DNA from: Streptomyces albipurpureus
GTDB lineage: Bacteria; Actinomycetota; Actinomycetes; Streptomycetales; Streptomycetaceae
Reading direction: 5' to 3'
Assembly: GCF_023701525.1 (NCBI RefSeq)
Contig: NZ_JAMQAW010000010.1
Coordinates: 407,487-471,486 of the forward strand
DNA length: 64,000 bases
Shown here: positions 56,423 through 64,000 of the stretch, piece after piece
How positions within the stretch are numbered: the stretch's first letter is position 1
Layout: every line of letters starts with the position of its first letter
Notes under the pieces: generated by a model
Seen by the model: the letters and a program-made list of their open reading frames with translations, nothing else
Databases searched by the model: none
What the model was told of the DNA's origin: nothing
Program-made: the position numbers and the translations under genes

Positions 56423-56719
56423 ATGACCACCACGGCGAAGACGATCACGGAGCAGACCGGCGCCCGCACCGAGGAGGCGGCCGGACTGATCACCGACGCA
56501 CGGGAGCGGATCGACGCGCTCGACGACCGGATCATCGGTCTCGTTCAGGAACGGATGGCGGTGTCGGCGGTGATCCAGGAGGCTCGGATCACCTCGGGCG
56601 GGCGACGGGTGAACCTGTCGCGCGAGATGGAGGTACTGGGCCACTTCCGGGACGCGCTCGGCAAGCCGGGGACGGCACTGGCGATGACGCTCCTTGAACT
56701 GTGTCGAGGCCGCGTCTGA
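56423..56719 (+). CDS. Chorismate mutase (AroQ class)
   Basis: Converts chorismate to prephenate, the first committed step to Phe and Tyr. 98 residues from ATG 56423 with AGAGGAG upstream. All-helical AroQ pattern: DARERIDALDDRIIGLVQER (helix 1 with the catalytic Arg), MAVSAVIQEARITSGGRRVN and LSREMEVLGHFRDALG, closing with ALAMTLLELCRGR. Cytoplasmic, single domain. Preceded by the leader and attenuator described above. Confidence 0.92.
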   Translation: MTTTAKTITEQTGARTEEAAGLITDARERIDALDDRIIGLVQERMAVSAVIQEARITSGGRRVNLSREMEVLGHFRDALGKPGTALAMTLLELCRGRV

Positions 56720-57188
56720 GAAGGCCGGCTGCTGCCCGGCAAGGTGGCGTGGCGTATCTGAGTTCGGGTCCGCTCTCACCCGTACGGCGCGTGACCAGTG
56801 CCGAGCGGGCTTCGTTTTAACCGGTGTCCGTGCCATCCAGGGGCGGGCCTGGAAGGAAAACCACGCGTGGCTCCGCTGGAGCGTGTGACGTACCGATGGT
56901 ACGTCGTGGGACCTCGCACCAGCACACGTGACCGGTCGGCAGGGGACAGCAGCCCGGTCACCCCTAGGCGGTCGGCTCCGAGGACGCTCGGGGCCGACCG
57001 CAATCCGGTCCAAACGGTTGCGCAAGCCGCACTCCGTACACCACGATGCCAAAAGAAGCGCAACCCACCTCTGCGCAACCCTCCCGCGCGCCCCCACTGC
57101 GCCGGGCATCAGACCTTCCTCCCTGCGGCGCACCCCCCGGCGCCGCACCGTCGGCACCGCCGCCGCGCTGACGCCGGCGCCGACGAAC
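56720..57188. other. Non-coding stretch with several small palindromes
   Basis: No gene supported. ACGTACC-GAT-GGTACGT (56887-56903) is a tight palindrome. CGGTCGGC (56969-56976) pairs with GCCGACCG (56993-57000) with inner pairing. A signal-peptide-like frame at 57110-57180 (RRRTVGTAAAL) leads nowhere. Confidence 0.5.
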
Positions 57189-57221
57189 AAGGGCCCCGCG
57201 GACAGTGTCCGCGGGGCCCTT
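57189..57221. terminator. Strong hairpin terminator
   Basis: 15-bp stem AAGGGCCCCGCGGAC (57189-57203) with GTCCGCGGGGCCCTT (57207-57221) around a 3-nt loop. It sits between the chorismate mutase side and the leftward SUKH gene and can end both. Confidence 0.85.
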
Positions 57222-57290
57222 GGTGCCGTACCGGACTCATTCGTCCAGCACGTTCCACATCACCGTCCGATAATTACACGGACTCACCCA

Positions 57291-57884
57291 TCAGCCGAAG
57301 GACATTCCGGCGTAGGGATCAGGCTCTCCTGTCCACGGGTCCAGACCGAGAGCGCGCAGACGCGTTTCCTCACGATCACCCAGGTACATTACCGGCGCGG
57401 AATCCCATATGTCGTTTCCACTGAGCGGTGATTCCGCAAGCTCGCCGGAAATGACCGCTCGGAGAAACTCAACCATTCCGCAATCGTAGGTGGCCCAGTG
57501 CGGTGAAGAGTGCCTGCCCCAGACCACCACCGGCCATTTATCCGGGTCTTCCCCAGAGATGAGCCAACAGAGAATGTCTCCATCGCTGTCCACGCCCCAG
57601 GCGATCACGTCACCATCGGTGCGCAAAGGCTCGGAACCACGGGCGTTCTCGGTCTCCTCCTCCATGGCATCGATCAAGCCGCCAGCTTGGTCGACTTGAG
57701 GGCTGAGGACCCGGAGGTACTTCACAAATACACCCGTTCCGTATCTGTGCAGAAAATCGACATAGTCCGCTGGAAAGCGAACCCCCCACTTCTGGCAGGC
57801 TGCCGACCAATCCACCGCGTCTCCACCAACCCCAGCAGGAGCGATCAGACCATGGAGCGCTTCAGCTCCGGACGATTGGCTCAT
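57291..57884 (-). CDS. SUKH (SMI1/KNR4) family immunity protein
   Basis: 197 residues from ATG 57884. SMI1/KNR4 pattern: WSAACQKWGVRFPADYVDFLHRYG, then GDVIAWGVDSDGDILCWLIS and WPVVVWGRHSSPHWATYDCG, MVEFLRAVISG. SUKH proteins commonly neutralise nuclease toxins delivered by neighbouring systems. It starts 13 bp after the Rhs toxin stop on the same strand, the usual toxin-immunity order. G+C is somewhat lower than the surroundings (several A/T-ending codons), consistent with recent transfer of the toxin tip and immunity gene. Confidence 0.82.
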   Translation of the reverse strand: MSQSSGAEALHGLIAPAGVGGDAVDWSAACQKWGVRFPADYVDFLHRYGTGVFVKYLRVLSPQVDQAGGLIDAMEEETENARGSEPLRTDGDVIAWGVDSDGDILCWLISGEDPDKWPVVVWGRHSSPHWATYDCGMVEFLRAVISGELAESPLSGNDIWDSAPVMYLGDREETRLRALGLDPWTGEPDPYAGMSFG

Positions 57885-57897
57885 CTCCTCATTCCAC

Positions 57898-60800
57898 CTA
57901 TCTCATGCCACCGACTGGAACGGGCCCAATGTTGGGTGGCCGATCGCTGGTTACCATGCCGATATTCTTCCAGACCCCCGCAGAGCTCAGGAGAGAATTC
58001 GGCACGACTTCATTGACGATGGAGAGGCCGGGCCTTCCATCAGCGGTCACTCCGTGAGCGTTCATCAGGAAGGCGACGGGTGCTGTTCGCGCTCCGTTGT
58101 ACTGTGGCGTGACTCGATAGTGGACGATCTCACCAGCGTCGGTGGCGTCCTTCACCTGTTCCTCGAAGAACACCATGCTCTCGTCGATCCGGCCGGGACC
58201 CCTCGCATTGGTGTTGGCCTGCCGGGTGCAGGTGGCCAGATTGTCAAGGTCTGTACCGGAACCACCCAACTGCTTTCCGATCAGATGGCAGTTGTTGATT
58301 GCTCGATCCGGGGACAATCCGAGGAATCCGGCATAGCGTCCCGCCCATTCGTACCCCGGAGGCCGGATGTGGCTTTCCGTCTTCGAACCGGGGTTGTCCG
58401 CTATGTAGGCACTGTCCAAGCAGGCTTCCCCCTCCACAGCCCTACTGCCGTTGCCGGAGTCCCTGGGCGTCAGATCGATCCACCCTCGACCATCCCGGCG
58501 GCAGTCCCGACGGCGTTGGTCGTCATTCCCCTGCCCCGATCCCGGGTCCACACCCGGTGCGGGGTGTGTTTCCGGAGCCTGGGCGGGGTTGAAGTCCAGC
58601 CCGTCGATGAGGTCCAGCATCTCCAGCGCACCGACGACCATCTTGAGACCGTCGCCGGGCTGCCAGCCGCCGCCCTTCGGATTCCAGTCCGGCCTCGGGG
58701 CCGGACGCACCGGAGCAGGGATCGGGCTACGGCCGTTGTTGGGGTTCTGGTCGATCACCGGGCGGGGCGGGCGGACCGCGGCGCGGACGGACTGGGCGAT
58801 GCCGCTGCCGGTGCCGGGCCGGGTGAAGACCCGCGGTTGCGAGACGCTCCCGCCATTGCCGCCACCACGTCCGGTCGACTTACTGGTGGAACTGCTGCTA
58901 CTGCTACTCGCCCCCTTGCTCAGGGCGTTGACCTGGGCCTGGATAAGGCTGGCCACCGCACTGGTCCCCAGCGCGCCGCTGAGGGGGTAGGCGGCATCGG
59001 GGGACGAAGAGGGTTCGTAACTGTTCTCCTTGTAGGCCTGGTAAGCCTTGTCTGCCTCTGTCAGGACATAGCCGGCCCCGGCCGTTATGGCTACCCCGGC
59101 GCCGACCGCCTTCCAGGCTGCCGCCGCCCCGATGACCACTGGAACGAAGACGATGTGCCCACTGGGGTCAGTCCCGTTCATCGGCGAACCGCCCGCGTAC
59201 GAATAGCGGTTGGACTGCTGGGTGACCGGGTCCAACTGCCAGGTGTCCCTCGATGCGAACCCGCCCGTGCCCGGCTGGTACCAGCGGGAGGCCATGTTCA
59301 CATCGCCCGACGCCGGGTCCGTCCAGCCCGACTGGTAGCCCAGCGAGCTTCCCGTACCCGAGGAGGCCGTCACCTCGCCGAAGGGCGAGTAGGCGGTGGA
59401 GTTGGTGACGGTGAGGCCGTTCGGTGTCAGGCCCGCCACCAGGTCGGTGTGGTTGTCCGTGACGGACCACCGCTTCGTGGTGCCGGTCTCCATCGCCTGG
59501 AGACCGCCCCCGGGCTTGCGGGTGAAGTGGTTGGTGCCGTCGCTCATCAGGTTGTTGGAGCCGCCGTCGTAGGAGAACGACGTCGAGCCGTGCCCGCGCA
59601 CCCGGTCCAGCGAGTCATAGGCGAAGGACGCCGACCCGTCGCTGATCTTGCGCTCAAAGGCGTCGAAGGTCAGATTGCGGGCCGGTGATCCGGTCGCGGT
59701 GACCGAGGAGAGGGTGCCGCGAGGGCTGTAGCTGTAGGTCGATGTGCCGTCCGTCAGCAGCCGGTTGCGCTCGTCGTAGGTGGCGGTCGAGGTGCCTTCC
59801 TTGGTTCGGTTGCCGGCCGCGTCCCACTCGTAGGCCGTGGCCGTCGTCCCCTTGGTCCAGGACGTCATCCGGCCGGCCTTGTCATAGGCGTAGGCGTTGG
59901 TGCCGGCTCCGGCGGTGCCCGCGGTGTTCTTCTGGGTCACCCGGTCTTCGTGGTCGTAGCCGTAGGTGGTGGACGCCTTCTCCACCAGTTCGGCGGCGTC
60001 GGTGATCCGGTCGGTGGTGAGTCGGCCGAGGTCGTCGTAGCCGTACTTCCTGCGCGCCTCCGAGGTCCAGCCCTGGGCGCCGCCGAGGTTGGTGGCGTAC
60101 TGCTCGATCAGCGGTCGGCCGGCGGCGTCGAAGTCGTGCCAGACCTGTCCGCCGGTGATCGAGTCCCAGGTGTGGTCCAGGCGTCCGGCGGCGTCATAGC
60201 CGAAGGTCGCCTGCTTGCCGCCGGAGTCGCGGCTGGTCATCAGGGAGTCGCCGTTGTAGGCGTAGGCCGAACTGCCGCTGGGGCCGGTGCTGGAGAGCAG
60301 TTGTCCCCGGTCGTTGTAGCTGTACACATTGCGGCCGGTGGTGCCGTCGGTCCCGGCGGCGGTCATCCGGCCGGCGAGGTCGTACTCCAGCTTGCGCGCC
60401 GTGGTCGCGGCCGCTGAGCCGGTGCCGGTCTCGCCGGTGAGCTTGCCGAGCGCGTTGTACGTGCGGTCGCGCCGCACCCCGCCCGGCAGCAGGTCGGCCA
60501 CGCTCTGGCCGGCCGCGTCGTACGCGGTCTGCCAGGTGCGGTCGGCCGCGTTCGGATGGGCCGTGGTCGCCGGTTCGATGGTGGAGTCGGGCAGTTCCCA
60601 GGCGGTGAAGGTGTAGGAGGTGGACTTGCCCCGACCGTCCGTCAGCCGGGTCCGGCTGCCCAGGGCGTTGTAGCCGGATGCGGTGGTGATGGTCGAGGTC
60701 GCCGTCACGGGTTCGACCATCTGGGTCACCCGGCCGAGGGCGTCGACCGTGTACTCGGTACGGCTGCCCGACGCCGAGACGGAGGCCGTCTTGTGGCCGT

Positions 60801-63800
60801 CCGCGTTGTACTCGGCGGAGACCGAGCGGTGTGCGGTCGAGCCGGTGCCGAAGTCGCTCCCTCCGGTCAGATTGCCCAGTGCGTCGTAGCTCATCGTCGA
60901 GGTACGGCCGGTGGCGTCGGTGGTCTCGATCTTGCGGCCGAGGCCGTCGTACACGGTCCGGCTGATCCCGCCCAGCGGGTCGGTCACCGCCTTGACCTCG
61001 CCCACCGCGTTGTGCTGGGCGGTGGTGGTGTGTCCGCCGGGAGTGGTCGAAGCCGTCTGGTGGCTCGCGTCGTCCCAGACATAGCGGGTGATCAGGTTCT
61101 GGAGCGTGGGATGGCGCTCGACCGCGGTCGTGGACACCTGACGGCCCAGTTCGTCGTAGGTGGCCTCCGTCTTGGCCCCGATCTGGTCGGTCACCGAGAG
61201 CTGGAGCCCGGTGGGCGTCCAGGTGTGGCGGGTCACTCCCGCGCCGTCCAGATTGACCTGTGCGGTGTTCAGCGGGTTGGGGGCCCGCAGGCCGGGGCCG
61301 GCCAGCAGGGGTGTCGTGAGCGGGTCGGTCTTGGTGAGGAGGTTGCCGAGTTGGTCGTAGACGAAGCTGGTCCTGCGACCCAGCGGGTCGACCGACGCCT
61401 TGACCTGGCCCGCCTTGTCGTACTCGGTACGGGCCACCGCGTTGATCATGGTGCCACCGGGTGGGACGTATCCCGGCAGGTGGACCGCGGTGGGACGGCC
61501 GGTCTTGTCGTACTCGGTACGGGTCAGCTTGCCGCGTGCGTTGCGGACATAGGTCGGCTCGCCGGCGTTGTTGTAGCCGGTGAGGGTGGTGGGCCGAACG
61601 GTCTCCGCCGTACCGCCTACCTCCTCGGTCACCACCGGGGGCTCCTTGGTCTCCACCAGGCGGCCCAACGCGTCGAAGCGCTGGCTGGTGGTGAAGGCGG
61701 CCGCGTCGGCGCCGGCGACATTGCCGCGCGGGCTGACGGTGGTGAGCCGAAGGCCCCGGTCGTCATAGGTGCTGGTGGTGACCCGCGGGGAGCCGGTGCC
61801 ATCGGTCAGCGACGCCCGGGTGGGGTTGCCCGCCAGGTCGTACTCGGTGGTGGTGGTGAGCTTCTTGCCCGCGCTGTCGATGGACCGGGTCGACTCGGTC
61901 ACCAGGTCATCGGCGTTGTAGGCGAAGGTGGAGACGCGGTTGACACCGGCCGGATCGACGACCGTGCGCGTGGTGCGTCCGGTGGCGTCGATGGTGTGGA
62001 CGGCCGTGGTGCGACCCCCGCCCGTCACCTGCTGGGTCAGATGCCCGGCCGGGTCATAGGAGTTGGACTCCAGGACGATGTTCCGTTTGGTCGCGTCGGC
62101 CTGGGTGATCTGGCGGGCCGTCCTGGTCGCCAGGAGGCCGTCGTCGTAGTAGGTGAACGCGGTGGTCGCTCCCATCGCGTCGGTGGAGGAGGCGAGCCGG
62201 CCCGCCGGGTCATAGGCGTTGGAGGTGACGACCAGATCACGCGGGGTGCCCGAGGGGTCCCCGGTCCAGTTCTTCAGTGTGGTCTCGGCGAGCTTGCCGA
62301 GGGTGGTGAAGCGGTGGGTGAAGTTGGTGCCCACCTCGTTGGTCTCGCTGATCACCCGGCCGAATCCGTCGTAGACGGTGGCGATGGTGCCGCCCTCGGG
62401 GTCGGTGACCAGGTTCTGTCGACCGAACGCGTCATATCCGAAGGTGGTGGTACGGGCCGCGTCGGCGCCGGTGGTGTCTTCCAGCGACTCGGTGAGGATC
62501 GCGCCGTCCGCGTCGAAGGTACGGGCGATCTTTGTGGTGTGGACGGTGCTGACCAGCTCGTTCTGTACCCCTGGACCGGCCTCCCGGACCACCTTGGACA
62601 GGGAGTTGTAGCTGTAGGACGTGGTCACACCGGCCGGGAAGGTGTCCGAGACCTGGGTCTCGGTGATCTTGCGGCCCAGTCCGTCGTACGTGTAGCGGGT
62701 GATCAGCCCGGACGGGGAGGTGACCTGGGCCGGGTCACCGCTGGCGTAGTAGCCGTAGGAGGTGACGGCGCCGGCCGCGCTGGTCTTGGTCTTGAGCAGT
62801 CCGGCGGGGGTGGTGCCGCCACCGGTCGCGGGCTCGGTCCCCGCGGTGTAGGTGGCCGTGCTGGTACGGCTGTCCGCCTGTCTGCTCGAAGTGGGCAGGC
62901 CGAGGGTGTTGTATTCGTGGGTGGTGCGGAAGCGTGTGTCCGAACTGCTGGTGGAACGGGCGTCGGACTCGGTGAGCTTCTTGCCGTTGCGCTGGTCCAG
63001 CGGGTCCGCCGCGTTGTTGTGGTAGGTGGCGAACGACGTCCAGCAGGAGTTGGGGTCCCGGCATGTGGTGCGGGAGATCGGATCGCCCGACGCGTCATGC
63101 CCGGTGATGACGGAGTGCCCGTTGGGGTTGGTGACCGTGTGCGGGAAACCACCGGTGTCATACGCGTAGGTGGTGAGCCCACCGTCGGCGTCCGTCACCG
63201 AGAGCGGACGCTTGCCCCGCAGTGCGTCATAGCTGGTCCTGGTCGCCTTCCCGGCCGGGTCGGTGACGGTGACCGTGGAGGCGAGCGCCGAGCCGCTGCT
63301 GTACTCCCGCGCCCGGAAGTGGGTCGCGACCTGCTCGGCCGTCAGCGGGGTGTCGTAGATGGCTGCTTCGTCGAGCTCACCGGTGAGGCGGTAGGTGCCC
63401 GAGGGGACGCCCATCCAACCGGAGCTGGCGTATCCCGCGCCCAGGTAGGCGTGGCCCACGGCCTGGTTGGCGATGGTGCCGGTCAGTGAGCCGATCTGGG
63501 CACCGTCGAGATAGAGCTGCTGCGTGGTGCCCGAACCACTGAGGACCACATGGTGCCACTCGTTGTCGTTGACGGCGGCCGGGGAGACGATCGGGGTGGC
63601 CCCGGCGGCTCCGCTCACCCAGAACTGGCCGCGTAGCCTCCCCGCCTGGTCGATGTTGAGGACGGGTCGCCAGGAGGTCGGTGTGGTGCCGATCGGCTGG
63701 TTCTGGAAGCCGAGCAGTACGCCCGATCCGGTGGTGCGGAACCAGAGTTCGGCCGCCAGGGAGGTGTCCCCGGAGACGATCTCGTCGGGAATGGAGACAC

Positions 63801-64000
63801 TGCCGTTCCCCGCGAGGCGGACGGCACCGCCGTCACCCGTACCGAAGATTCCGGTGCGATCCAGAACGGCCTGCTCGTAGCTGCCGTTCGCCCGACCGCC
63901 GGCGCTCTGGCTCCGGGCGGTGGTGCCTGAGGTCTCGTCCATCCGCCAGTAGCCCACCGGTGCGTCACCGACGACCGTGCCCCGGTACTGGACGCTGTCA
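57898..64000 (-). CDS. Rhs/YD-repeat polymorphic toxin with nuclease C-terminus (5' end beyond window)
   Basis: Over 2030 codons, open to the right edge; the first residues in view (DSVQYRGTVVGDAPVGYWRM) continue a LamG/concanavalin-like domain, so the true start is outside. In order: LamG (about 63240-64000), many YD/RHS repeats (TYDALRGKRPLSV, YDGLGRKI, YDPAGRL, and so on, about 59300-63200), and the RHS core end (YSPFGEVTASSG, GYQSGWTDPASGDVNMASRW, YAGGSPMNGTDPSGH). A linker with a hydrophobic stretch and poly-Ser follows, then a toxin domain (ESHIRPPGYEWAGRYAG...INNCHLIGKQLGGSGTDLDN...TRQANT) resembling the DNA/RNA non-specific endonuclease family 2. The SUKH gene follows immediately. Probably a secreted contact-dependent toxin. 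Confidence 0.9.
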   Translation of the reverse strand, partial: DSVQYRGTVVGDAPVGYWRMDETSGTTARSQSAGGRANGSYEQAVLDRTGIFGTGDGGAVRLAGNGSVSIPDEIVSGDTSLAAELWFRTTGSGVLLGFQNQPIGTTPTSWRPVLNIDQAGRLRGQFWVSGAAGATPIVSPAAVNDNEWHHVVLSGSGTTQQLYLDGAQIGSLTGTIANQAVGHAYLGAGYASSGWMGVPSGTYRLTGELDEAAIYDTPLTAEQVATHFRAREYSSGSALASTVTVTDPAGKATRTSYDALRGKRPLSVTDADGGLTTYAYDTGGFPHTVTNPNGHSVITGHDASGDPISRTTCRDPNSCWTSFATYHNNAADPLDQRNGKKLTESDARSTSSSDTRFRTTHEYNTLGLPTSSRQADSRTSTATYTAGTEPATGGGTTPAGLLKTKTSAAGAVTSYGYYASGDPAQVTSPSGLITRYTYDGLGRKITETQVSDTFPAGVTTSYSYNSLSKVVREAGPGVQNELVSTVHTTKIARTFDADGAILTESLEDTTGADAARTTTFGYDAFGRQNLVTDPEGGTIATVYDGFGRVISETNEVGTNFTHRFTTLGKLAETTLKNWTGDPSGTPRDLVVTSNAYDPAGRLASSTDAMGATTAFTYYDDGLLATRTARQITQADATKRNIVLESNSYDPAGHLTQQVTGGGRTTAVHTIDATGRTTRTVVDPAGVNRVSTFAYNADDLVTESTRSIDSAGKKLTTTTEYDLAGNPTRASLTDGTGSPRVTTSTYDDRGLRLTTVSPRGNVAGADAAAFTTSQRFDALGRLVETKEPPVVTEEVGGTAETVRPTTLTGYNNAGEPTYVRNARGKLTRTEYDKTGRPTAVHLPGYVPPGGTMINAVARTEYDKAGQVKASVDPLGRRTSFVYDQLGNLLTKTDPLTTPLLAGPGLRAPNPLNTAQVNLDGAGVTRHTWTPTGLQLSVTDQIGAKTEATYDELGRQVSTTAVERHPTLQNLITRYVWDDASHQTASTTPGGHTTTAQHNAVGEVKAVTDPLGGISRTVYDGLGRKIETTDATGRTSTMSYDALGNLTGGSDFGTGSTAHRSVSAEYNADGHKTASVSASGSRTEYTVDALGRVTQMVEPVTATSTITTASGYNALGSRTRLTDGRGKSTSYTFTAWELPDSTIEPATTAHPNAADRTWQTAYDAAGQSVADLLPGGVRRDRTYNALGKLTGETGTGSAAATTARKLEYDLAGRMTAAGTDGTTGRNVYSYNDRGQLLSSTGPSGSSAYAYNGDSLMTSRDSGGKQATFGYDAAGRLDHTWDSITGGQVWHDFDAAGRPLIEQYATNLGGAQGWTSEARRKYGYDDLGRLTTDRITDAAELVEKASTTYGYDHEDRVTQKNTAGTAGAGTNAYAYDKAGRMTSWTKGTTATAYEWDAAGNRTKEGTSTATYDERNRLLTDGTSTYSYSPRGTLSSVTATGSPARNLTFDAFERKISDGSASFAYDSLDRVRGHGSTSFSYDGGSNNLMSDGTNHFTRKPGGGLQAMETGTTKRWSVTDNHTDLVAGLTPNGLTVTNSTAYSPFGEVTASSGTGSSLGYQSGWTDPASGDVNMASRWYQPGTGGFASRDTWQLDPVTQQSNRYSYAGGSPMNGTDPSGHIVFVPVVIGAAAAWKAVGAGVAITAGAGYVLTEADKAYQAYKENSYEPSSSPDAAYPLSGALGTSAVASLIQAQVNALSKGASSSSSSSTSKSTGRGGGNGGSVSQPRVFTRPGTGSGIAQSVRAAVRPPRPVIDQNPNNGRSPIPAPVRPAPRPDWNPKGGGWQPGDGLKMVVGALEMLDLIDGLDFNPAQAPETHPAPGVDPGSGQGNDDQRRRDCRRDGRGWIDLTPRDSGNGSRAVEGEACLDSAYIADNPGSKTESHIRPPGYEWAGRYAGFLGLSPDRAINNCHLIGKQLGGSGTDLDNLATCTRQANTNARGPGRIDESMVFFEEQVKDATDAGEIVHYRVTPQYNGARTAPVAFLMNAHGVTADGRPGLSIVNEVVPNSLLSSAGVWKNIGMVTSDRPPNIGPVPVGGMR

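Noticed and set aside
57110..57240. Secreted-protein start (RRRTVGTAAAL) before the SUKH locus
   Set aside because: The frame has no plausible continuation and runs through the terminator hairpin into antisense of SUKH.
60556..63489. 977-codon plus-strand frame opposite the Rhs gene
   Set aside because: Gly/Val/Arg-rich antisense shadow of YD repeats; no domain pattern.

Overview
The window is chromosomal DNA of a Streptomyces-type actinomycete. Supporting evidence: uniformly very high G+C with G/C-ending codons, many GTG starts, long antisense shadow frames, and a backbone order of mdh - folD - purH/purN - perM - sucCD - MoxR/VWA cluster - icmB - pcrA - guaA - chorismate mutase, which from memory matches the conserved core block around SCO4785-SCO4827 of S. 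coelicolor. No rRNA, tRNA, CRISPR array, insertion sequence or plasmid function was seen.

Layout. 1-6.6 kb: a partial polysaccharide deacetylase, a multi-spanning membrane protein preceded by a six-unit 36-bp repeat, a relic of a PQQ-type beta-propeller gene, a Tat-exported alpha/beta hydrolase, small hypothetical genes, and a DNA-binding regulator with an apparent one-base frameshift. 6.6-16.4 kb: malate dehydrogenase (mdh), an XRE/DUF2690 membrane protein, a DUF3017 membrane protein with an expanded low-complexity segment, folD, a small-ORF/serine-threonine-kinase pair, and the coupled purine genes purN-purH. 16.7-24.9 kb: a two-span membrane protein, a PerM/DUF6350-like protein with a 10 x 12-bp repeat in its tail, an XRE-plus-sigma-like protein, and sucCD. 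25.5-34 kb: two divergent operons encoding a VWA protein, a DUF5682 protein and a MoxR AAA+ ATPase on one side, and a SWIM zinc-finger protein and a DUF5691 protein on the other, with a perfect 13-bp inverted repeat between them. 34.8-47.5 kb: icmB, a lipase-like hydrolase, an M23 peptidase, pcrA, an ABC-F ribosome-protection gene with an elaborate leader, and two NlpC/P60 genes. The first NlpC/P60 gene sits behind a c-di-AMP (ydaO) riboswitch but has lost its catalytic cysteine. 47.7-56.7 kb: a membrane-anchored esterase, a PspC-type two-component system, a divergent PspC protein, DoxX, Uma2, guaA, and chorismate mutase preceded by a putative Phe/Tyr leader peptide and attenuator. 57.3-64 kb: a SUKH-type immunity gene and a giant Rhs/YD-repeat toxin with a C-terminal nuclease, running off the right edge.

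Functional themes: central metabolism (mdh, sucCD, icmB), one-carbon and purine synthesis (folD, purN, purH, guaA), cell-wall remodelling (deacetylase, M23, two NlpC/P60, PspC system), and conflict or stress functions (ABC-F, the MoxR/VWA/DUF5682 cassette, Rhs-SUKH).

A recurring peculiarity is the number of short tandem repeats, with units of 6, 9, 12, 35 and 36 bp. Inside genes the units are multiples of three and keep the frame, which suggests active replication slippage in this lineage.
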